DNA of 16,373 nt, taken from the NCBI GenBank assembly GCA_003168295.1, contig PMST01000088.1:1-16373 (forward strand). Reading direction: 5' to 3'. Made by a program: the position numbers and the translations under genes. This document shows positions 5,881-13,113 of this stretch, one piece after another. The notes beneath the pieces were generated by a model. The model was not told where the DNA came from and did no database searches. It worked only from the letters and a program-made list of their open reading frames with translations. Source of the stretch: Actinomycetota bacterium (GTDB lineage: Bacteria; Actinomycetota; Actinomycetes; Streptosporangiales; Streptosporangiaceae). Positions within the stretch are counted from its first letter, which is position 1; each line of letters opens with the position of its first letter.

Positions 5881-6864
5881 TCAGTCCAGCCGGAACAGGG
5901 TCTTCGCGTTACCGGAAGCGATCTTAGAGCGGTCTGCGGGGTCGGGGATGGCGTCGAAGAACTGCTCGACCGCGGCCGCGCCGGGCCGGTGGAACGGGTA
6001 GTCGGTGGAGAACAGCACCCGGTCGGCCCCGGTGAAGTCGAGGGTGTGGCGCAGCAGGCGCTCCTGCAGCATCCCGCTGCTGGTGATGTGGATGTTGGTC
6101 GTGATGTAGTCCGACACCCGGCGTTCGAGGTGCTTGGCGATCCCGGAGAGGCTGTCGGCCCGATCCATCCAGAACAACAGCATCTCGCCCCAGTGCCCGA
6201 GGACGAGCTGAAGATCGGGGTAGCGGTCGAACGTGCCACGCAGGATCAGCCGCAGCGCGGACAGGCCCGCGTCCATGTGCCAGCCCCAGCCGAAGCTCGC
6301 CAGACCAAGGTCGATCAGCGGATCCAGGCCTCGGTACGCAGCATCGCGCAGCTCGTTCGACGGGATCTGCGGGTGGATGAAGATGGGCTGGTGCAAGCGG
6401 GCCGCGGTAGCGAACAGGTCGTCGTAAGCGGGATCATCCAGTGTGCTGGTGCCCGTCCGTCCGTGGATCATGGCGCCGACGTGACCCAGCTGGGTGGCGC
6501 ACCGTTCGAGTTCCGCCGCGGCGGCCTGCGGATCGCTGGTCGGCAGGGTCGCGAACGCGCGGAAGCGGGCCGGATGCGCGCGGATGGCCTCAGTGACCTC
6601 GTCGTTCGCTTCCCGGGCCAGCGCGATGGCGTCGGCGGCGGGGAGCGCCTGGGTGGCGGGCGTGACCACCGACAAGATCGAGACGTCGATCCCGGCGGCG
6701 TCCATCGCCTCGACGCGGCCCAGGCCGATGTCCTCGAGCCGGGCCTGGTTATCGCCCATGGTGTTGAAGGCGACGCTTTCGTCTCGCGCCCCGCCCTGCA
6801 GGCGGTCGAGCGCGTCGCGGATACCGACGCTGTTCCAGTGCTCTTCGATCGCGATGATCTTCAC
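5881..6864 (-). CDS. Amidohydrolase 2 family (resorcylate/ACMS decarboxylase-like)
   Basis: 327 aa from GTG 6864, preceded by GGAGGA at good spacing. The metal and catalytic motifs of the ACMSD/gamma-resorcylate decarboxylase branch are all present: IAIEEHW (E7, H9), IFIHPQIP (H164), LGHWGE (H224) and FSTDYPFH (D288). Family enzymes decarboxylate or hydrolyse aromatic acids such as 2,6-dihydroxybenzoate using a divalent metal in a TIM barrel. The exact substrate is unknown. The gene is divergent from a TetR regulator, with a strong operator-like palindrome in the 94-bp gap. This suggests substrate-induced control (inference). The length is normal and the gene looks intact. Confidence 0.82.
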   Translation of the reverse strand: MKIIAIEEHWNSVGIRDALDRLQGGARDESVAFNTMGDNQARLEDIGLGRVEAMDAAGIDVSILSVVTPATQALPAADAIALAREANDEVTEAIRAHPARFRAFATLPTSDPQAAAAELERCATQLGHVGAMIHGRTGTSTLDDPAYDDLFATAARLHQPIFIHPQIPSNELRDAAYRGLDPLIDLGLASFGWGWHMDAGLSALRLILRGTFDRYPDLQLVLGHWGEMLLFWMDRADSLSGIAKHLERRVSDYITTNIHITSSGMLQERLLRHTLDFTGADRVLFSTDYPFHRPGAAAVEQFFDAIPDPADRSKIASGNAKTLFRLD

Positions 6865-6908
6865 GTTGATGTCCTCCGGGCCATCCGGCCCACGACCTCA
6901 CTCATCGT

Positions 6909-6942
6909 TTGTTGAGCCAACTGTACACCATTCGCTCAACAA
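6909..6942. promoter_or_regulatory. Probable TetR operator between amidohydrolase and regulator
   Basis: Perfect 9-bp arms TTGTTGAGC (6909-6917) and GCTCAACAA (6934-6942), separated by 16 bp that include TGTACA. The site is centred between the divergent genes and could control both. Confidence 0.75.
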
Positions 6943-6958
6943 CGGTAGAGTGAACCGT

Positions 6959-7507
6959 GTGAGCGAGCCGACAAGCAGAGCCGCGAGGCGAGCCGCCACC
7001 GCACAGCGCATCCTTGACGCAGCGCGTGCGGAGTTCGGGGAGCGCGGTCTGGAGGCAACCACCATCCGCCGCATCGCCCAGCGCGCGAACGTGGACCCGT
7101 CCCTGGTCATGCAGCACTACGGATCGAAGGCCGCCCTCTTCGCCATCGCCATCCAGCTGGAGGACGCCGGTCCAGAGGAGGTAACGGCCCATCTGCACGA
7201 CGTCCTGGATGTCCGGCTCGCAGCCCTGCCCCCGGAAACCAAGGCCCTCGTGCGGTCCATGCTCACCGCGCCCGAGGCGGCTGCCTCGATGAGCGCGTTC
7301 TTGAACGAGCGGGTCGCCAACCTAAGCCGCGCCATGGGCGGTGACGATGCCGACCTGCGCGCAGCGCTGATCGTCAGCAGCATCCTCGGGCTCACCATCG
7401 CCCGGCACTTCCTGAAGCTCGACGCGTTCACCCGCGCCTCCGACACCGACATCGCCCGCGTCGCCCGGCCATGGGTCACCACCGGAGTCGAACCCACCTC
7501 CGGGTAA
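6959..7507 (+). CDS. TetR-family transcriptional regulator
   Basis: 182 aa from GTG 6959; an in-frame GTG at 6950 is an alternative. The N-terminal HTH is clear: TAQRILDAARAEFGERGLE, TTIRRIAQRANVDPSLVMQHYGSKAALFAIAI (about residues 13-65). A helical ligand domain follows, ending VARPWVTTG. It is probably a repressor of the divergent amidohydrolase gene and of itself, through the palindrome at 6909-6942. The ligand may be the aromatic substrate of that enzyme (inference). The gene is full length. Confidence 0.88.
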   Translation: MSEPTSRAARRAATAQRILDAARAEFGERGLEATTIRRIAQRANVDPSLVMQHYGSKAALFAIAIQLEDAGPEEVTAHLHDVLDVRLAALPPETKALVRSMLTAPEAAASMSAFLNERVANLSRAMGGDDADLRAALIVSSILGLTIARHFLKLDAFTRASDTDIARVARPWVTTGVEPTSG

Positions 7508-7617
7508 CATCCCCGGACACCCGCCGAGGCCACCTGATTCTCACGCGCGGACTCGCCGCGGAAGACCACCAGCCGGCCAGTCATGGATCCCCGGGCAGCG
7601 CTGCGTGTGCCACGCTG
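7508..7617. other. Short intergenic spacer
   Basis: Nothing recognised between the TetR stop and the MazG-type fragment. It starts the 7508-8831 run, which holds only gene remnants and repeat copy 4. Confidence 0.4.
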
Positions 7618-7803
7618 GTAACCGAGCTTGGTCCACGTATTCGAGGAAGATCCGCTGGTCGAAGCCGCCGCGCTCGGCGCGCTTGCGGCTCGCTTCCGAC
7701 ACGACGTCCTCCCAGCCCATGTCATGAACCGCGGCGAGAGCCTTTAGTACTTCCAGCACGTCGGCCAGTTCCGAGGCCAGCTGCCCATCCGGCGCCGCCT
7801 GCG
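7618..7803 (-). pseudogene. MazG-type pyrophosphohydrolase fragment (COG4997-like)
   Basis: Minus-strand frame matching 13115-13302 almost residue for residue: AAPDGQLASELADVLEVLKA, then EDVVSEASRKRAERGGFDQR and FLEYVDQAR. The first half of the gene, with the YHKLVRN start and EEAHEA motif, is missing. The stop codon is also lost: the TAA of the other copy reads TTA here. The fragment abuts a cupin fragment in opposite orientation. It retains one metal-binding helix (ELADV) only, so it is not expected to be active. Confidence 0.7.
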
Positions 7804-8176
7804 TGGCAGCCTGCGCGTGCGGGTCGGACATGCCGTACGCCATCTCGGGCCAGGAGAAACGGTGGTTGTGCCGCCCGGCATCGTACACGCTTTCTCCAAT
7901 CCGGCCGACGAGCCGGTACGTATGATCACCCGCGAAACGCCGGCCGGCCAGCTCGAAGGGCAGCTACGCGTTATGGCCTCGGCGGGCCGGGTGCCGCCGT
8001 TGCTGCGGTTGGCCGAAGTCAACGCCAGGAACGGTTTCTCGTTCTTCCTGGCCGGCGTGCCGGAGTTTCCCCAGCGCCTGCTATGGCGAGGTCTTGCCGC
8101 ACTGGCCCGTCTCCGGAAATTCCGGCGACCGTCCTCGCAGGAAGGCGCCGCACATACCCCGGAAGGGGATCTCTGA
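7800..8176 (+). pseudogene. Cupin-domain protein, N-terminally truncated
   Basis: The frame encodes the C-terminal half of a cupin barrel: LGPGETVVVPPGIVHAFSNP is the second conserved cupin motif, with the metal-ligand histidine. RMITRETPAGQLEGQL and a hydrophobic helix-rich tail follow, and the frame ends at TGA 8174-8176. The first motif (GxxxHxH) is absent because the sequence is replaced upstream by the reversed MazG fragment, with the join near 7800. ATG 7817 could initiate translation but has no convincing ribosome binding site. Confidence 0.55.
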
Positions 8177-8201
8177 CCGGCGGCACGCCCTTAGGGTGAT
8201 G

Positions 8202-8250
8202 GACATTCTCGCCGAGCCCCGCCGCCAGGCCATCACGCTGACCGACCACC
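8202..8250 (+). pseudogene. Possible ArsR-type regulator start, cut off
   Basis: ATG at about 8202 begins MDILAEPRRQAITL, resembling the opening of ArsR-like winged-helix regulators (LAEPRRxxIL). The sequence then runs into the HNH pseudogene at 8251. Only about 16 residues are informative. Confidence 0.3.
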
Positions 8251-8675
8251 TGCGGCCCCATCACCGGTGTCCCGGCCGCGCTGAGCGGCTATCAAGAGGG
8301 ACGCTGCGCCTACTGCCACGTCCCGTTCACCGACATCGGAACCAACCGGGTGGCCGTCGATCACGTGCTCCCGTTCGTTCTCGTGACCCCGGAGTGGCAT
8401 GACGGTGACCTGCGCCAAGTCTGGAATCTCGTCCTGGCCTGCTACCGGTGCAACTCCGCCAAAGGCGCCCGCCCGCCGGCCGCCGACTGGATGCCCTGGC
8501 TAGACCAGCGCGGCGAGCACGTCATCGCCTCCCACCACCCCCTGCGCGAGACCTGATCAGCCAGCTCGGCCCGGACCCCGCCCACCGGCACCAGACCCTG
8601 GCCAGACGCCACACCGCGGCCATGGAGATGATCCCGCCCTGGTCACCGCCCGACGCCAGAATCGCTGTGAGTTAG
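8251..8675 (+). pseudogene. HNH endonuclease, 5' truncated and frameshifted
   Basis: The frame from 8251 encodes GYQEGRCAYCHVPF (first zinc CxxC), NRVAVDHVLPF (catalytic His), WNLVLACYRCNSAK (Asn and second CxxC) and DWMPWLDQRGEH, stopping at 8554. A stop lies upstream in frame with no start codon before the domain, so the 5' end is gone. A 1-nt loss near 8552 explains the early stop: the next frame continues coherently as ISQLGPDPAHRHQTLARRH to IPPWSPPDARIAVS, ending at 8675 like the copy at 1-273. The gene once encoded a zinc-ribbon HNH nuclease. Repeat copy 4 lies 75 bp downstream, the same arrangement as at 273-351. Confidence 0.7.
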
Positions 8676-8711
8676 TGCAACGCAAAGCCTTCACTTCGGC
8701 GGCGAAACTGA

Positions 8712-8786
8712 CGCCATTCGTCCTGCCCGGAGGACCACTACGCATCCAGAGGATAATGAAGATTCTTTCTGCGGAACGAACGGTGG
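8712..8786 (+). other. Long imperfect inverted repeat spanning repeat copy 4
   Basis: CGCCATTCGTCC (8712-8723) pairs with GGAACGAACGGTG (8773-8785), with one mismatch, one G:T and one bulged A, the same fold as 306-384. An inner hairpin GTCCT/AGGAC (8720-8735) is also possible. Confidence 0.45.
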
Positions 8787-8811
8787 TGCTCGCCCCCGGT
8801 CAGGCTTGTTG
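8751..8811 (+). repeat. Dispersed boundary repeat, copy 4
   Basis: GGATAATGAAGATTCTTTC, core GGAACGAACGGTGGTGCT at 8773-8790, tail CAGGCTTGTT at 8801-8810. The lead forms GAAG-att-CTTtC. It ends about 20 bp before the MazG-like gene at 8832. Confidence 0.88.
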
Positions 8812-8831
8812 CCATGCTCAGTGGAGGGAAA

Positions 8832-9143
8832 ATGCAGCTCCGCTCAGCACAGAAACTGGCCTGGGAGAATAAAGTCGCCAAAGGGTTCAATAGGACCGAC
8901 GTCCCGCTGGAGTTCTGCCTGCTCCAGGGTGAGATCGCCGAAGCCTTCGACGCGTGGCGCAAGGGCCGCGAAAACGTCGGGGAAGAACTAGCAGACGTGG
9001 CGATCTACCTGCTGAGCCTAGCCGAGATGACCGGGATTGACGTGCAGGATCAGATCGAAGCCAAGATGGCCAAGAACGCGGCGCGCGTTTACCACCGCCT
9101 GCCCAACGGCGTTCTCGCGAAGAGGAAAGGCGACGCTGACTAA
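8832..9143 (+). CDS. MazG-like nucleotide pyrophosphohydrolase
   Basis: 103 aa from ATG 8832, chosen because GGAGGG lies just upstream; ATG 8814 in the same frame is an alternative. The all-alpha MazG core is visible: AWENKVAKGFN, then LEFCLLQGEIAEAFDAWRKG and NVGEELADVAIYLLSLAEMTG, which give the ExxE/E-x-x-D metal-binding acids. The conserved end KMAKNAARVYHRLPNG is also present. Such enzymes hydrolyse (d)NTPs to monophosphate and pyrophosphate, often non-canonical ones, and act in the cytosol. Full length for this short family. It is the first gene after repeat copy 4. Confidence 0.82.
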   Translation: MQLRSAQKLAWENKVAKGFNRTDVPLEFCLLQGEIAEAFDAWRKGRENVGEELADVAIYLLSLAEMTGIDVQDQIEAKMAKNAARVYHRLPNGVLAKRKGDAD

Positions 9144-9400
9144 CCAGGTCTTCAAACGCTCCTGATAAACACCCGCCAGGTCTCCCGCGAGACCACCGCT
9201 CGGCGTCCGCCGGCGCGATAACCGTGCTCGCGCGATAGCAGGGGCGTGGTCATGCGGCCCGCTGGCCGTCATGGGCGGCGCCACCGCGGCCGGCGTGGTC
9301 ACGGTCGACGACGTCCAACGGCCGACGACATACAGTGGTGGCTCCCCCACCGCCCCGGCCGTACGTCACTGACGAACAGGGCCGAGGACCCTCCCGGTAG

Positions 9401-9414
9401 GGGACCAAGGGCCC
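9401..9414. promoter_or_regulatory. DosR/DevR-like box 1
   Basis: GGGACCAAGGGCCC fits the 14-bp GGGAC-N4-GTCCC dyad of hypoxia-response DosR boxes with one half-site difference. A weaker relative (AGGGCCGAGGACCCT, 9378-9392) lies about two helical turns upstream. Confidence 0.35.
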
Positions 9415-9540
9415 TTTCAGCGCCCGGCGCTGCGACCGACAATCGCCGGCAAGCGCTCCCCGCAGTGCAGGTGCTTTCCCCGGCAGTGCAGGCGCACAGA
9501 GTTCGAGGAAGGGCCGATATCCGATGATGAGCATTCGTTC

Positions 9541-9554
9541 GGGCCCGTCGGCCC
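9541..9554. promoter_or_regulatory. DosR/DevR-like box 2
   Basis: GGGCCCGTCGGCCC has perfect GGGCC/GGCCC half-sites at the same 4-bp spacing as box 1, about 100 bp before the MFS start. Confidence 0.3.
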
Positions 9555-9651
9555 TGTCAGTGCGGCCAGCAGGGGCCGTGCCGGTGCGTGCGCGCCTGTC
9601 GACTGTGCTTGCCGGGGGCATCGGGCCGGAAGCAACCGGCCGGGCTGCGCG

Positions 9652-11061
9652 ATGAGCGCGACAGCCGCCGGGACGGAAGATCAGGCTGGCGGAGCGGCTC
9701 GGGGCCAGGCGCTGCTGGACCGTATGGACCGGCTGCCGGGGTGGCCGCTGCCCCGCTTCGACCTTTTCGTGCTGGGGCTGGCGTACTTCTTCGTCTTCTA
9801 CGACATCACCGACATCGGCTTCGGGTTGCCGGCCATCGTCAAGCAGTTCTCCCTGAGCTCCAACGACGTGAAGTTCGTGGCGATAGCCATCGGGCTGGTC
9901 GGCTACATCGTGGGGTCGAACCTCATCGGGGCGCTCGCGGACTGGCGCGGCCGCAAGCTCGCGTTCCTTACCTCGCTGCTCGTCTCCGGCCTGGGGTCCC
10001 TCGGCACCGCGTTCGCGACCGGGATCGTCTCGCTGTCGCTCTGGCGCTTCCTGACCGGTATGGGCGTCGGCGCGGCCCTCAACCTGGCATCGACGTATGT
10101 GGGGGAGCTCTCTCCTCCCTCGCAGCGAGGCCGTATCTCGGTGACGATGTTCATGGTCGGCATCATCGGGCAGGCCGTCACGCCGTTCGTGGCCCTCGCC
10201 CTGGTGCCGCACTTCTATATCGGCTGGCGGATCCTGTTCGCCATCGGCGCTTTCATCGGGCTGGCGGGCGTGCTGTTCGGGTTGCGGTTGCCGGAATCAC
10301 CCCGATGGCTGATCCAGCACGGCCGCCTCAAGGCGGCCGAGGTAATGGTCGGGTCGATGGAGCAGCGCTTCGACCCGGCAGACCTGGCGGCGTCCGCGGC
10401 GCCGCTCTCCGGTGGGCCCGCGGGCACCCTTCGGACTGGCGCCGATGAGGATCCAGGCAGCACCATGCACGAGCTGACCCACGGACGGTATGGCCTGGCG
10501 GTCCTGGCCATGGTCACCATGTGGTTCTTGTGGTACATCGGCAACTACGGGTTCCTGGGGGACGCCGCGACCCTGCTCTCCGGGCACGGCCTGGGGATCG
10601 GCAGCTCGATCCTGTACCTGGCGGTCGGTGCGATCGGGTACCCGGTGGGGGCGGGGATCATGATCGTCGTTGCCGACAAGATCGAGCGCAAGCACCTGAT
10701 CTTCGCCGCCACCGTGGTCTGGCTGATCGGGATGCTGCTGATCGGGACCCTGGCCGACGGCGCGGTCGTGACCGCCGGCTCGTTCCTGGCGTCGCTGGCC
10801 CTGGGATCCTACCTCCAGGTGGCCTACACCTTCACCGCCGAGAACTTCCCGACCCGCCTGCGCTCCCGCGGATTCGCCCTGGCTGACGGAGGCGGGCACC
10901 TGGGCGGGGCAGTGGGCGCCCTGCTGCTGCCCACGCTGATATCCGGCACCACGTTCTTCCTCGGGTTCGCCGCCATCGGAATCACCGGGCTGCTCGCCGG
11001 CCTGATCGCCCTGGGCGGCCCGAAAACCAGCGGCCGCTCACTCGAGAAGGTCACACAATGA
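9652..11061 (+). CDS. MFS transporter, sugar/metabolite:H+ symporter type
   Basis: 469 aa from ATG 9652. Twelve hydrophobic segments can be followed. The family motifs are clear: GALADWRGRKLAF in the loop after TM2 (near residue 93), LTGMGVGAALNLASTYVGELSP, PESPRWL after TM6 (near 214), a long central cytoplasmic loop, then DKIERKHL and ENFPTRLRSRG (near 397-407). PESPRWL and the FPTxxRxxG element point to the sugar-porter/metabolite symporter group in the inner membrane. The substrate is not determinable. The ribosome binding site is weak and the preceding leader frame overlaps the start, so coupling is possible. The gene appears intact. Confidence 0.85.
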   Translation: MSATAAGTEDQAGGAARGQALLDRMDRLPGWPLPRFDLFVLGLAYFFVFYDITDIGFGLPAIVKQFSLSSNDVKFVAIAIGLVGYIVGSNLIGALADWRGRKLAFLTSLLVSGLGSLGTAFATGIVSLSLWRFLTGMGVGAALNLASTYVGELSPPSQRGRISVTMFMVGIIGQAVTPFVALALVPHFYIGWRILFAIGAFIGLAGVLFGLRLPESPRWLIQHGRLKAAEVMVGSMEQRFDPADLAASAAPLSGGPAGTLRTGADEDPGSTMHELTHGRYGLAVLAMVTMWFLWYIGNYGFLGDAATLLSGHGLGIGSSILYLAVGAIGYPVGAGIMIVVADKIERKHLIFAATVVWLIGMLLIGTLADGAVVTAGSFLASLALGSYLQVAYTFTAENFPTRLRSRGFALADGGGHLGGAVGALLLPTLISGTTFFLGFAAIGITGLLAGLIALGGPKTSGRSLEKVTQ

Positions 11062-11184
11062 CATGCGTGCGGCTCGCCGGGAACGACCTCACGCGGCCTG
11101 GGATGACACCGTCGGCGTAGCCGGGTCCGGTGCATACGGCGCCCTTCTTCGGCGGGGCGGCAGGCCCCGTATTGGTCCCAGCCG

Positions 11185-11305
11185 CCTTTGCTTCGAGGCG
11201 GGTTTCGACATCGCCGAGATCCAGGGAACATTCAACGTCCTGGAAGAGGTGCTCTGGCGCCACGTAGCCAGCACCTTCGCCGACGACCAGCGGATCGAGG
11301 CTGCT
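11185..11305 (+). pseudogene. Helical regulator-domain fragment
   Basis: The frame encodes FEAGFDIAEIQGTFNVLEEV, then LWRHVASTFADD, a helical segment reminiscent of N-terminal RsbR/RsbRD-like sensor domains (EIxxxFxxLEExLWR). No start or ending belongs to it. The assignment is tentative. Confidence 0.3.
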
Positions 11306-11390
11306 GGACCATCTGGACGGCGGTGTTGCCCTCACTCGGAACGGCAACCTGAGCAGAAAGTTCGTCCAGGAGAACGCGGACCGGCGGTAA
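11301..11390 (+). pseudogene. C-terminal fragment resembling pRiA4b ORF-3-like proteins
   Basis: LLDHLDGGVALTRNGNLSRK ends at TAA 11388-11390. The pattern L-x-x-L-x-x-G-V-x-L-T-x-x-G-x-L resembles a segment in pRiA4b ORF-3-like and SEC-C-linked proteins. It is very short and only suggestive. Confidence 0.25.
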
Positions 11391-11424
11391 GCATGCGGAA
11401 AAGGCAGCTTGCGATCGTACTCTT

Positions 11425-11442
11425 ATGTACAACGATGTACAA
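11425..11442. promoter_or_regulatory. YefM-type operator (two ATGTACAA repeats)
   Basis: ATGTACAA occurs at 11425-11432 and 11435-11442, each containing the TGTACA core known from the E. coli yefM-yoeB operator. It ends 9 bp before the antitoxin start, so it probably mediates autorepression. Confidence 0.7.
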
Positions 11443-11450
11443 TTTCTGTC

Positions 11451-11741
11451 ATGGCGTCGATGACCGTCTCCGAGGCCCGGGCCGCCCTCCCCGAACTCCT
11501 GTCCCGCGTCGAGGAGGGTGAGGAAATCACGATCACCCGGCACGGCCGCACGGTGGCCGTCCTGGTCCGACCAGACGCGCTGCGCAGCCGCCGGGCGGAT
11601 GCCGCGCTTGAGGACGCGGGACGGATCCATGAGCTGCTCACCCAGGCGGCGGCAGAGCCATTGCCGGAAGGCCCGGGGCTGACCGCGCACCGGGCCGAAG
11701 AGCTGATCGCCGCGATCAGGGCCGGGCGAGACGCCCGGTAA
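11451..11741 (+). CDS. Phd/YefM-family antitoxin
   Basis: 96 aa from ATG 11451; an ATG 14 codons upstream lies in the operator and is unlikely. The N-terminus is the Phd/YefM DNA-binding fold: MTVSEARAALPELLSRVEEG, EEITITRHGRTVAVLV. The C-terminal part (about residues 45-96) is less conserved and should wrap the toxin. The gene stops at TAA 11739-11741, sharing one base with the toxin start. Translational coupling and a TGTACA operator support one autoregulated toxin-antitoxin operon. Confidence 0.85.
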   Translation: MASMTVSEARAALPELLSRVEEGEEITITRHGRTVAVLVRPDALRSRRADAALEDAGRIHELLTQAAAEPLPEGPGLTAHRAEELIAAIRAGRDAR

Positions 11742-12160
11742 TGGACGCCTTCGACGCCGACGTGCTCATCTACGCCGCCGTGCCCGGTCATCCGCTGGGC
11801 GAGCAAGTCGTTACCCTGTTCCCGTCCGCGGCCCCGGCCACCGTGGCGGGGATCGGCTCGGTCCTGCTGCTCCCGGAGGTCCTCGGCAGGCCGCTACGCG
11901 ACGGTGCCACCGACGAGGTCCGGATCCTCGCCGGACTCCTGGCCAGGCTGGACCTGCGTCCGGTAGACCGAGCCACCGCCGAACTTGCGACCGCCCTGTC
12001 CAGCCAGTACCGGCTCAAGGCCGTGGACGCCACCCATCTGGCCACTGCGGTAGGCATGGGCGCCGACCGGTTCATCACCAACAACAAGCGCGACTTCCCG
12101 TCCACGATCACCGAGATACAGGTGACCTACCCAGCCGATCTCGCTGGCCCTACCGGCTAG
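11741..12160 (+). CDS. PIN-domain toxin (VapC-like ribonuclease)
   Basis: 139 aa from ATG 11741, overlapping the antitoxin stop. The PIN acidic residues are in place: FDADVLIYA at the N-terminus, LLLPEVLGRPL (Glu), AVDATHLATAVGMGADRFIT (Asp) and NNKRDF with the final Asp. PIN toxins are Mg-dependent RNases that cut tRNA, rRNA or mRNA when the antitoxin is lost. Full length and apparently intact. The open minus-strand frame of the DUF6933 gene runs across its 3' two-thirds. Confidence 0.85.
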   Translation: MDAFDADVLIYAAVPGHPLGEQVVTLFPSAAPATVAGIGSVLLLPEVLGRPLRDGATDEVRILAGLLARLDLRPVDRATAELATALSSQYRLKAVDATHLATAVGMGADRFITNNKRDFPSTITEIQVTYPADLAGPTG

Positions 12161-12823
12161 CGAGGGTCGTCGTGGCTGCCTCGCGGGCTCCGGTGGCGAC
12201 GACGATGGCATCGTCGGCAGGGCCGGGGCTGTTGCTGCTGGGGTACTCAGAGTTTTCGCACCCCAGGTCGAGGTGGCGCCTGCGCCGGTGCCCAGACCTA
12301 ATGCCCGGCTGCTCCGCTGCTGCCAGTGTGTCCCATGCGCCGGTTTCCGCCTAGCGGCCACCTCGATGGGAGGGCAGTAACCGCGGGCGCTGTTAATGTT
12401 GCGCCGCAGCGACCAGTTGAGTTCGGGGAGGTCGGTGCGCGCGAGGCTCCCCGCATCGGCGATGGCGTGCTCGCACCTGAACGCCATGTCGTTCATACAG
12501 CCCAGGACGCTGCGGTCCGCCGTCTTGGCGAGCAGGACCTCCTGCTGCCTCAGATCGCCGAACGTCCCCGCGGGCAGCTCCTCGCGGCGGAGTTCCCGCC
12601 CGATGAGGCCGGTGACCAGCTGGCGCGTGGCACGCAAAGACGATGCTGTCACGTCGGCCTCGAAGATCGTGAACAGCGTGGCCGAGTGGGTCAGCAGCAG
12701 GCACGTGCGCCGACCGAACCGCAACAGGTTCGCGTACCAGTCCTCCGGATCCGGCGCAGGCGCCGGCTCGGCGACCGCCGAGCCCAGGACAGTCAGGAGC
12801 TTTCTCGTGCACCGCAGGATCAC
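11894..12823 (-). CDS. DUF6933 family protein with lost natural 3' end
   Basis: GTG 12823 begins VILRCTRKLLTVLG, the hallmark start of DUF6933. Family sequence continues: EDWYANLLRFGRRTCLLLTH, LFTIFEADV, then VLGCMNDMAFRCEHAIADAG and RGYCPPIEVAARR, ending near 12340. The usual protein is about 160-170 aa. Here no stop follows, and the frame runs a further 150 or so codons to 11894, antisense to the PIN toxin, with no recognisable domain. The 3' end was therefore probably cut and joined to the toxin-antitoxin segment. Function of the family is unknown. An upstream ATG (12877) is possible but the homology starts at the GTG. Confidence 0.6.
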   Translation of the reverse strand: MILRCTRKLLTVLGSAVAEPAPAPDPEDWYANLLRFGRRTCLLLTHSATLFTIFEADVTASSLRATRQLVTGLIGRELRREELPAGTFGDLRQQEVLLAKTADRSVLGCMNDMAFRCEHAIADAGSLARTDLPELNWSLRRNINSARGYCPPIEVAARRKPAHGTHWQQRSSRALGLGTGAGATSTWGAKTLSTPAATAPALPTMPSSSPPEPARQPRRPSLAGRASEIGWVGHLYLGDRGREVALVVGDEPVGAHAYRSGQMGGVHGLEPVLAGQGGRKFGGGSVYRTQVQPGQESGEDPDLVGGTVA

Positions 12824-13113
12824 TGTGCGATCGTACGACGTGGAGCCGCGAGCAGCTGGCTGGCCCGGTTCTTTCACTCCCGGAGCGCCGGCTCAGGACC
12901 CTAGCATCACGGCCCGTCCGGAATAATCCAAATCTCTATTTACCGAACGAACCTGCTGCTTGCCCCAGTGACCCCGCGCGCCCACCTGGGCAGGCCCGCC
13001 ATCCAGGGGGAACGCCGATCCAGGAACGGTGCCCGCCCCGGCATCCGGCCGGCCATAGCAGCGGCGGCCGCAGCAGAAGCTCACGTCCGATCGGGGTGGT
13101 GCGGGCCGTGATA
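12824..13113. other. Intergenic region carrying repeat copy 5
   Basis: No coding sequence is supported. It holds repeat copy 5 and a GC-rich stretch (12976-13113) in which I see nothing. Confidence 0.5.
12921..12975 (+). repeat. Dispersed boundary repeat, copy 5
   Basis: The lead contains AAAT-CTCT-ATTT (12930-12941), a hairpin with different bases but the same layout as the other copies. The core is CCGAACGAACCTGCTGCT at 12943-12960, then TGCCCC. The tail diverges. Confidence 0.8.

Larger units (their letters stand above)
9144..9651. other. Regulatory intergenic region upstream of the MFS gene
   Basis: No supported gene. Holds two DosR-like palindromes. A 43-codon frame (ATG 9524 to TGA 9655) overlaps the MFS start by ATGA and could be a leader peptide, but it lacks a well-spaced ribosome binding site and has no family. 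Confidence 0.5.
11062..11450. other. Remnant-bearing spacer before the toxin-antitoxin pair
   Basis: Contains two adjoining protein fragments (11185-11305 and 11301-11390) and the operator of the toxin-antitoxin genes. Nothing else is supported. Confidence 0.5.

Noticed and set aside
5488..6915. Long plus-strand frame opposite the amidohydrolase
   Set aside because: The minus strand carries all catalytic motifs of a known family; the plus frame has none.
9524..9655. 43-aa frame overlapping the MFS start
   Set aside because: Overlap suggests coupling, but there is no well-placed ribosome binding site and no conserved pattern, so it was not called as a gene.
9250..10212. Long minus-strand open frame opposite the MFS gene
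   Set aside because: It is a low-complexity shadow in GC-rich DNA; the plus strand encodes a clear transporter.
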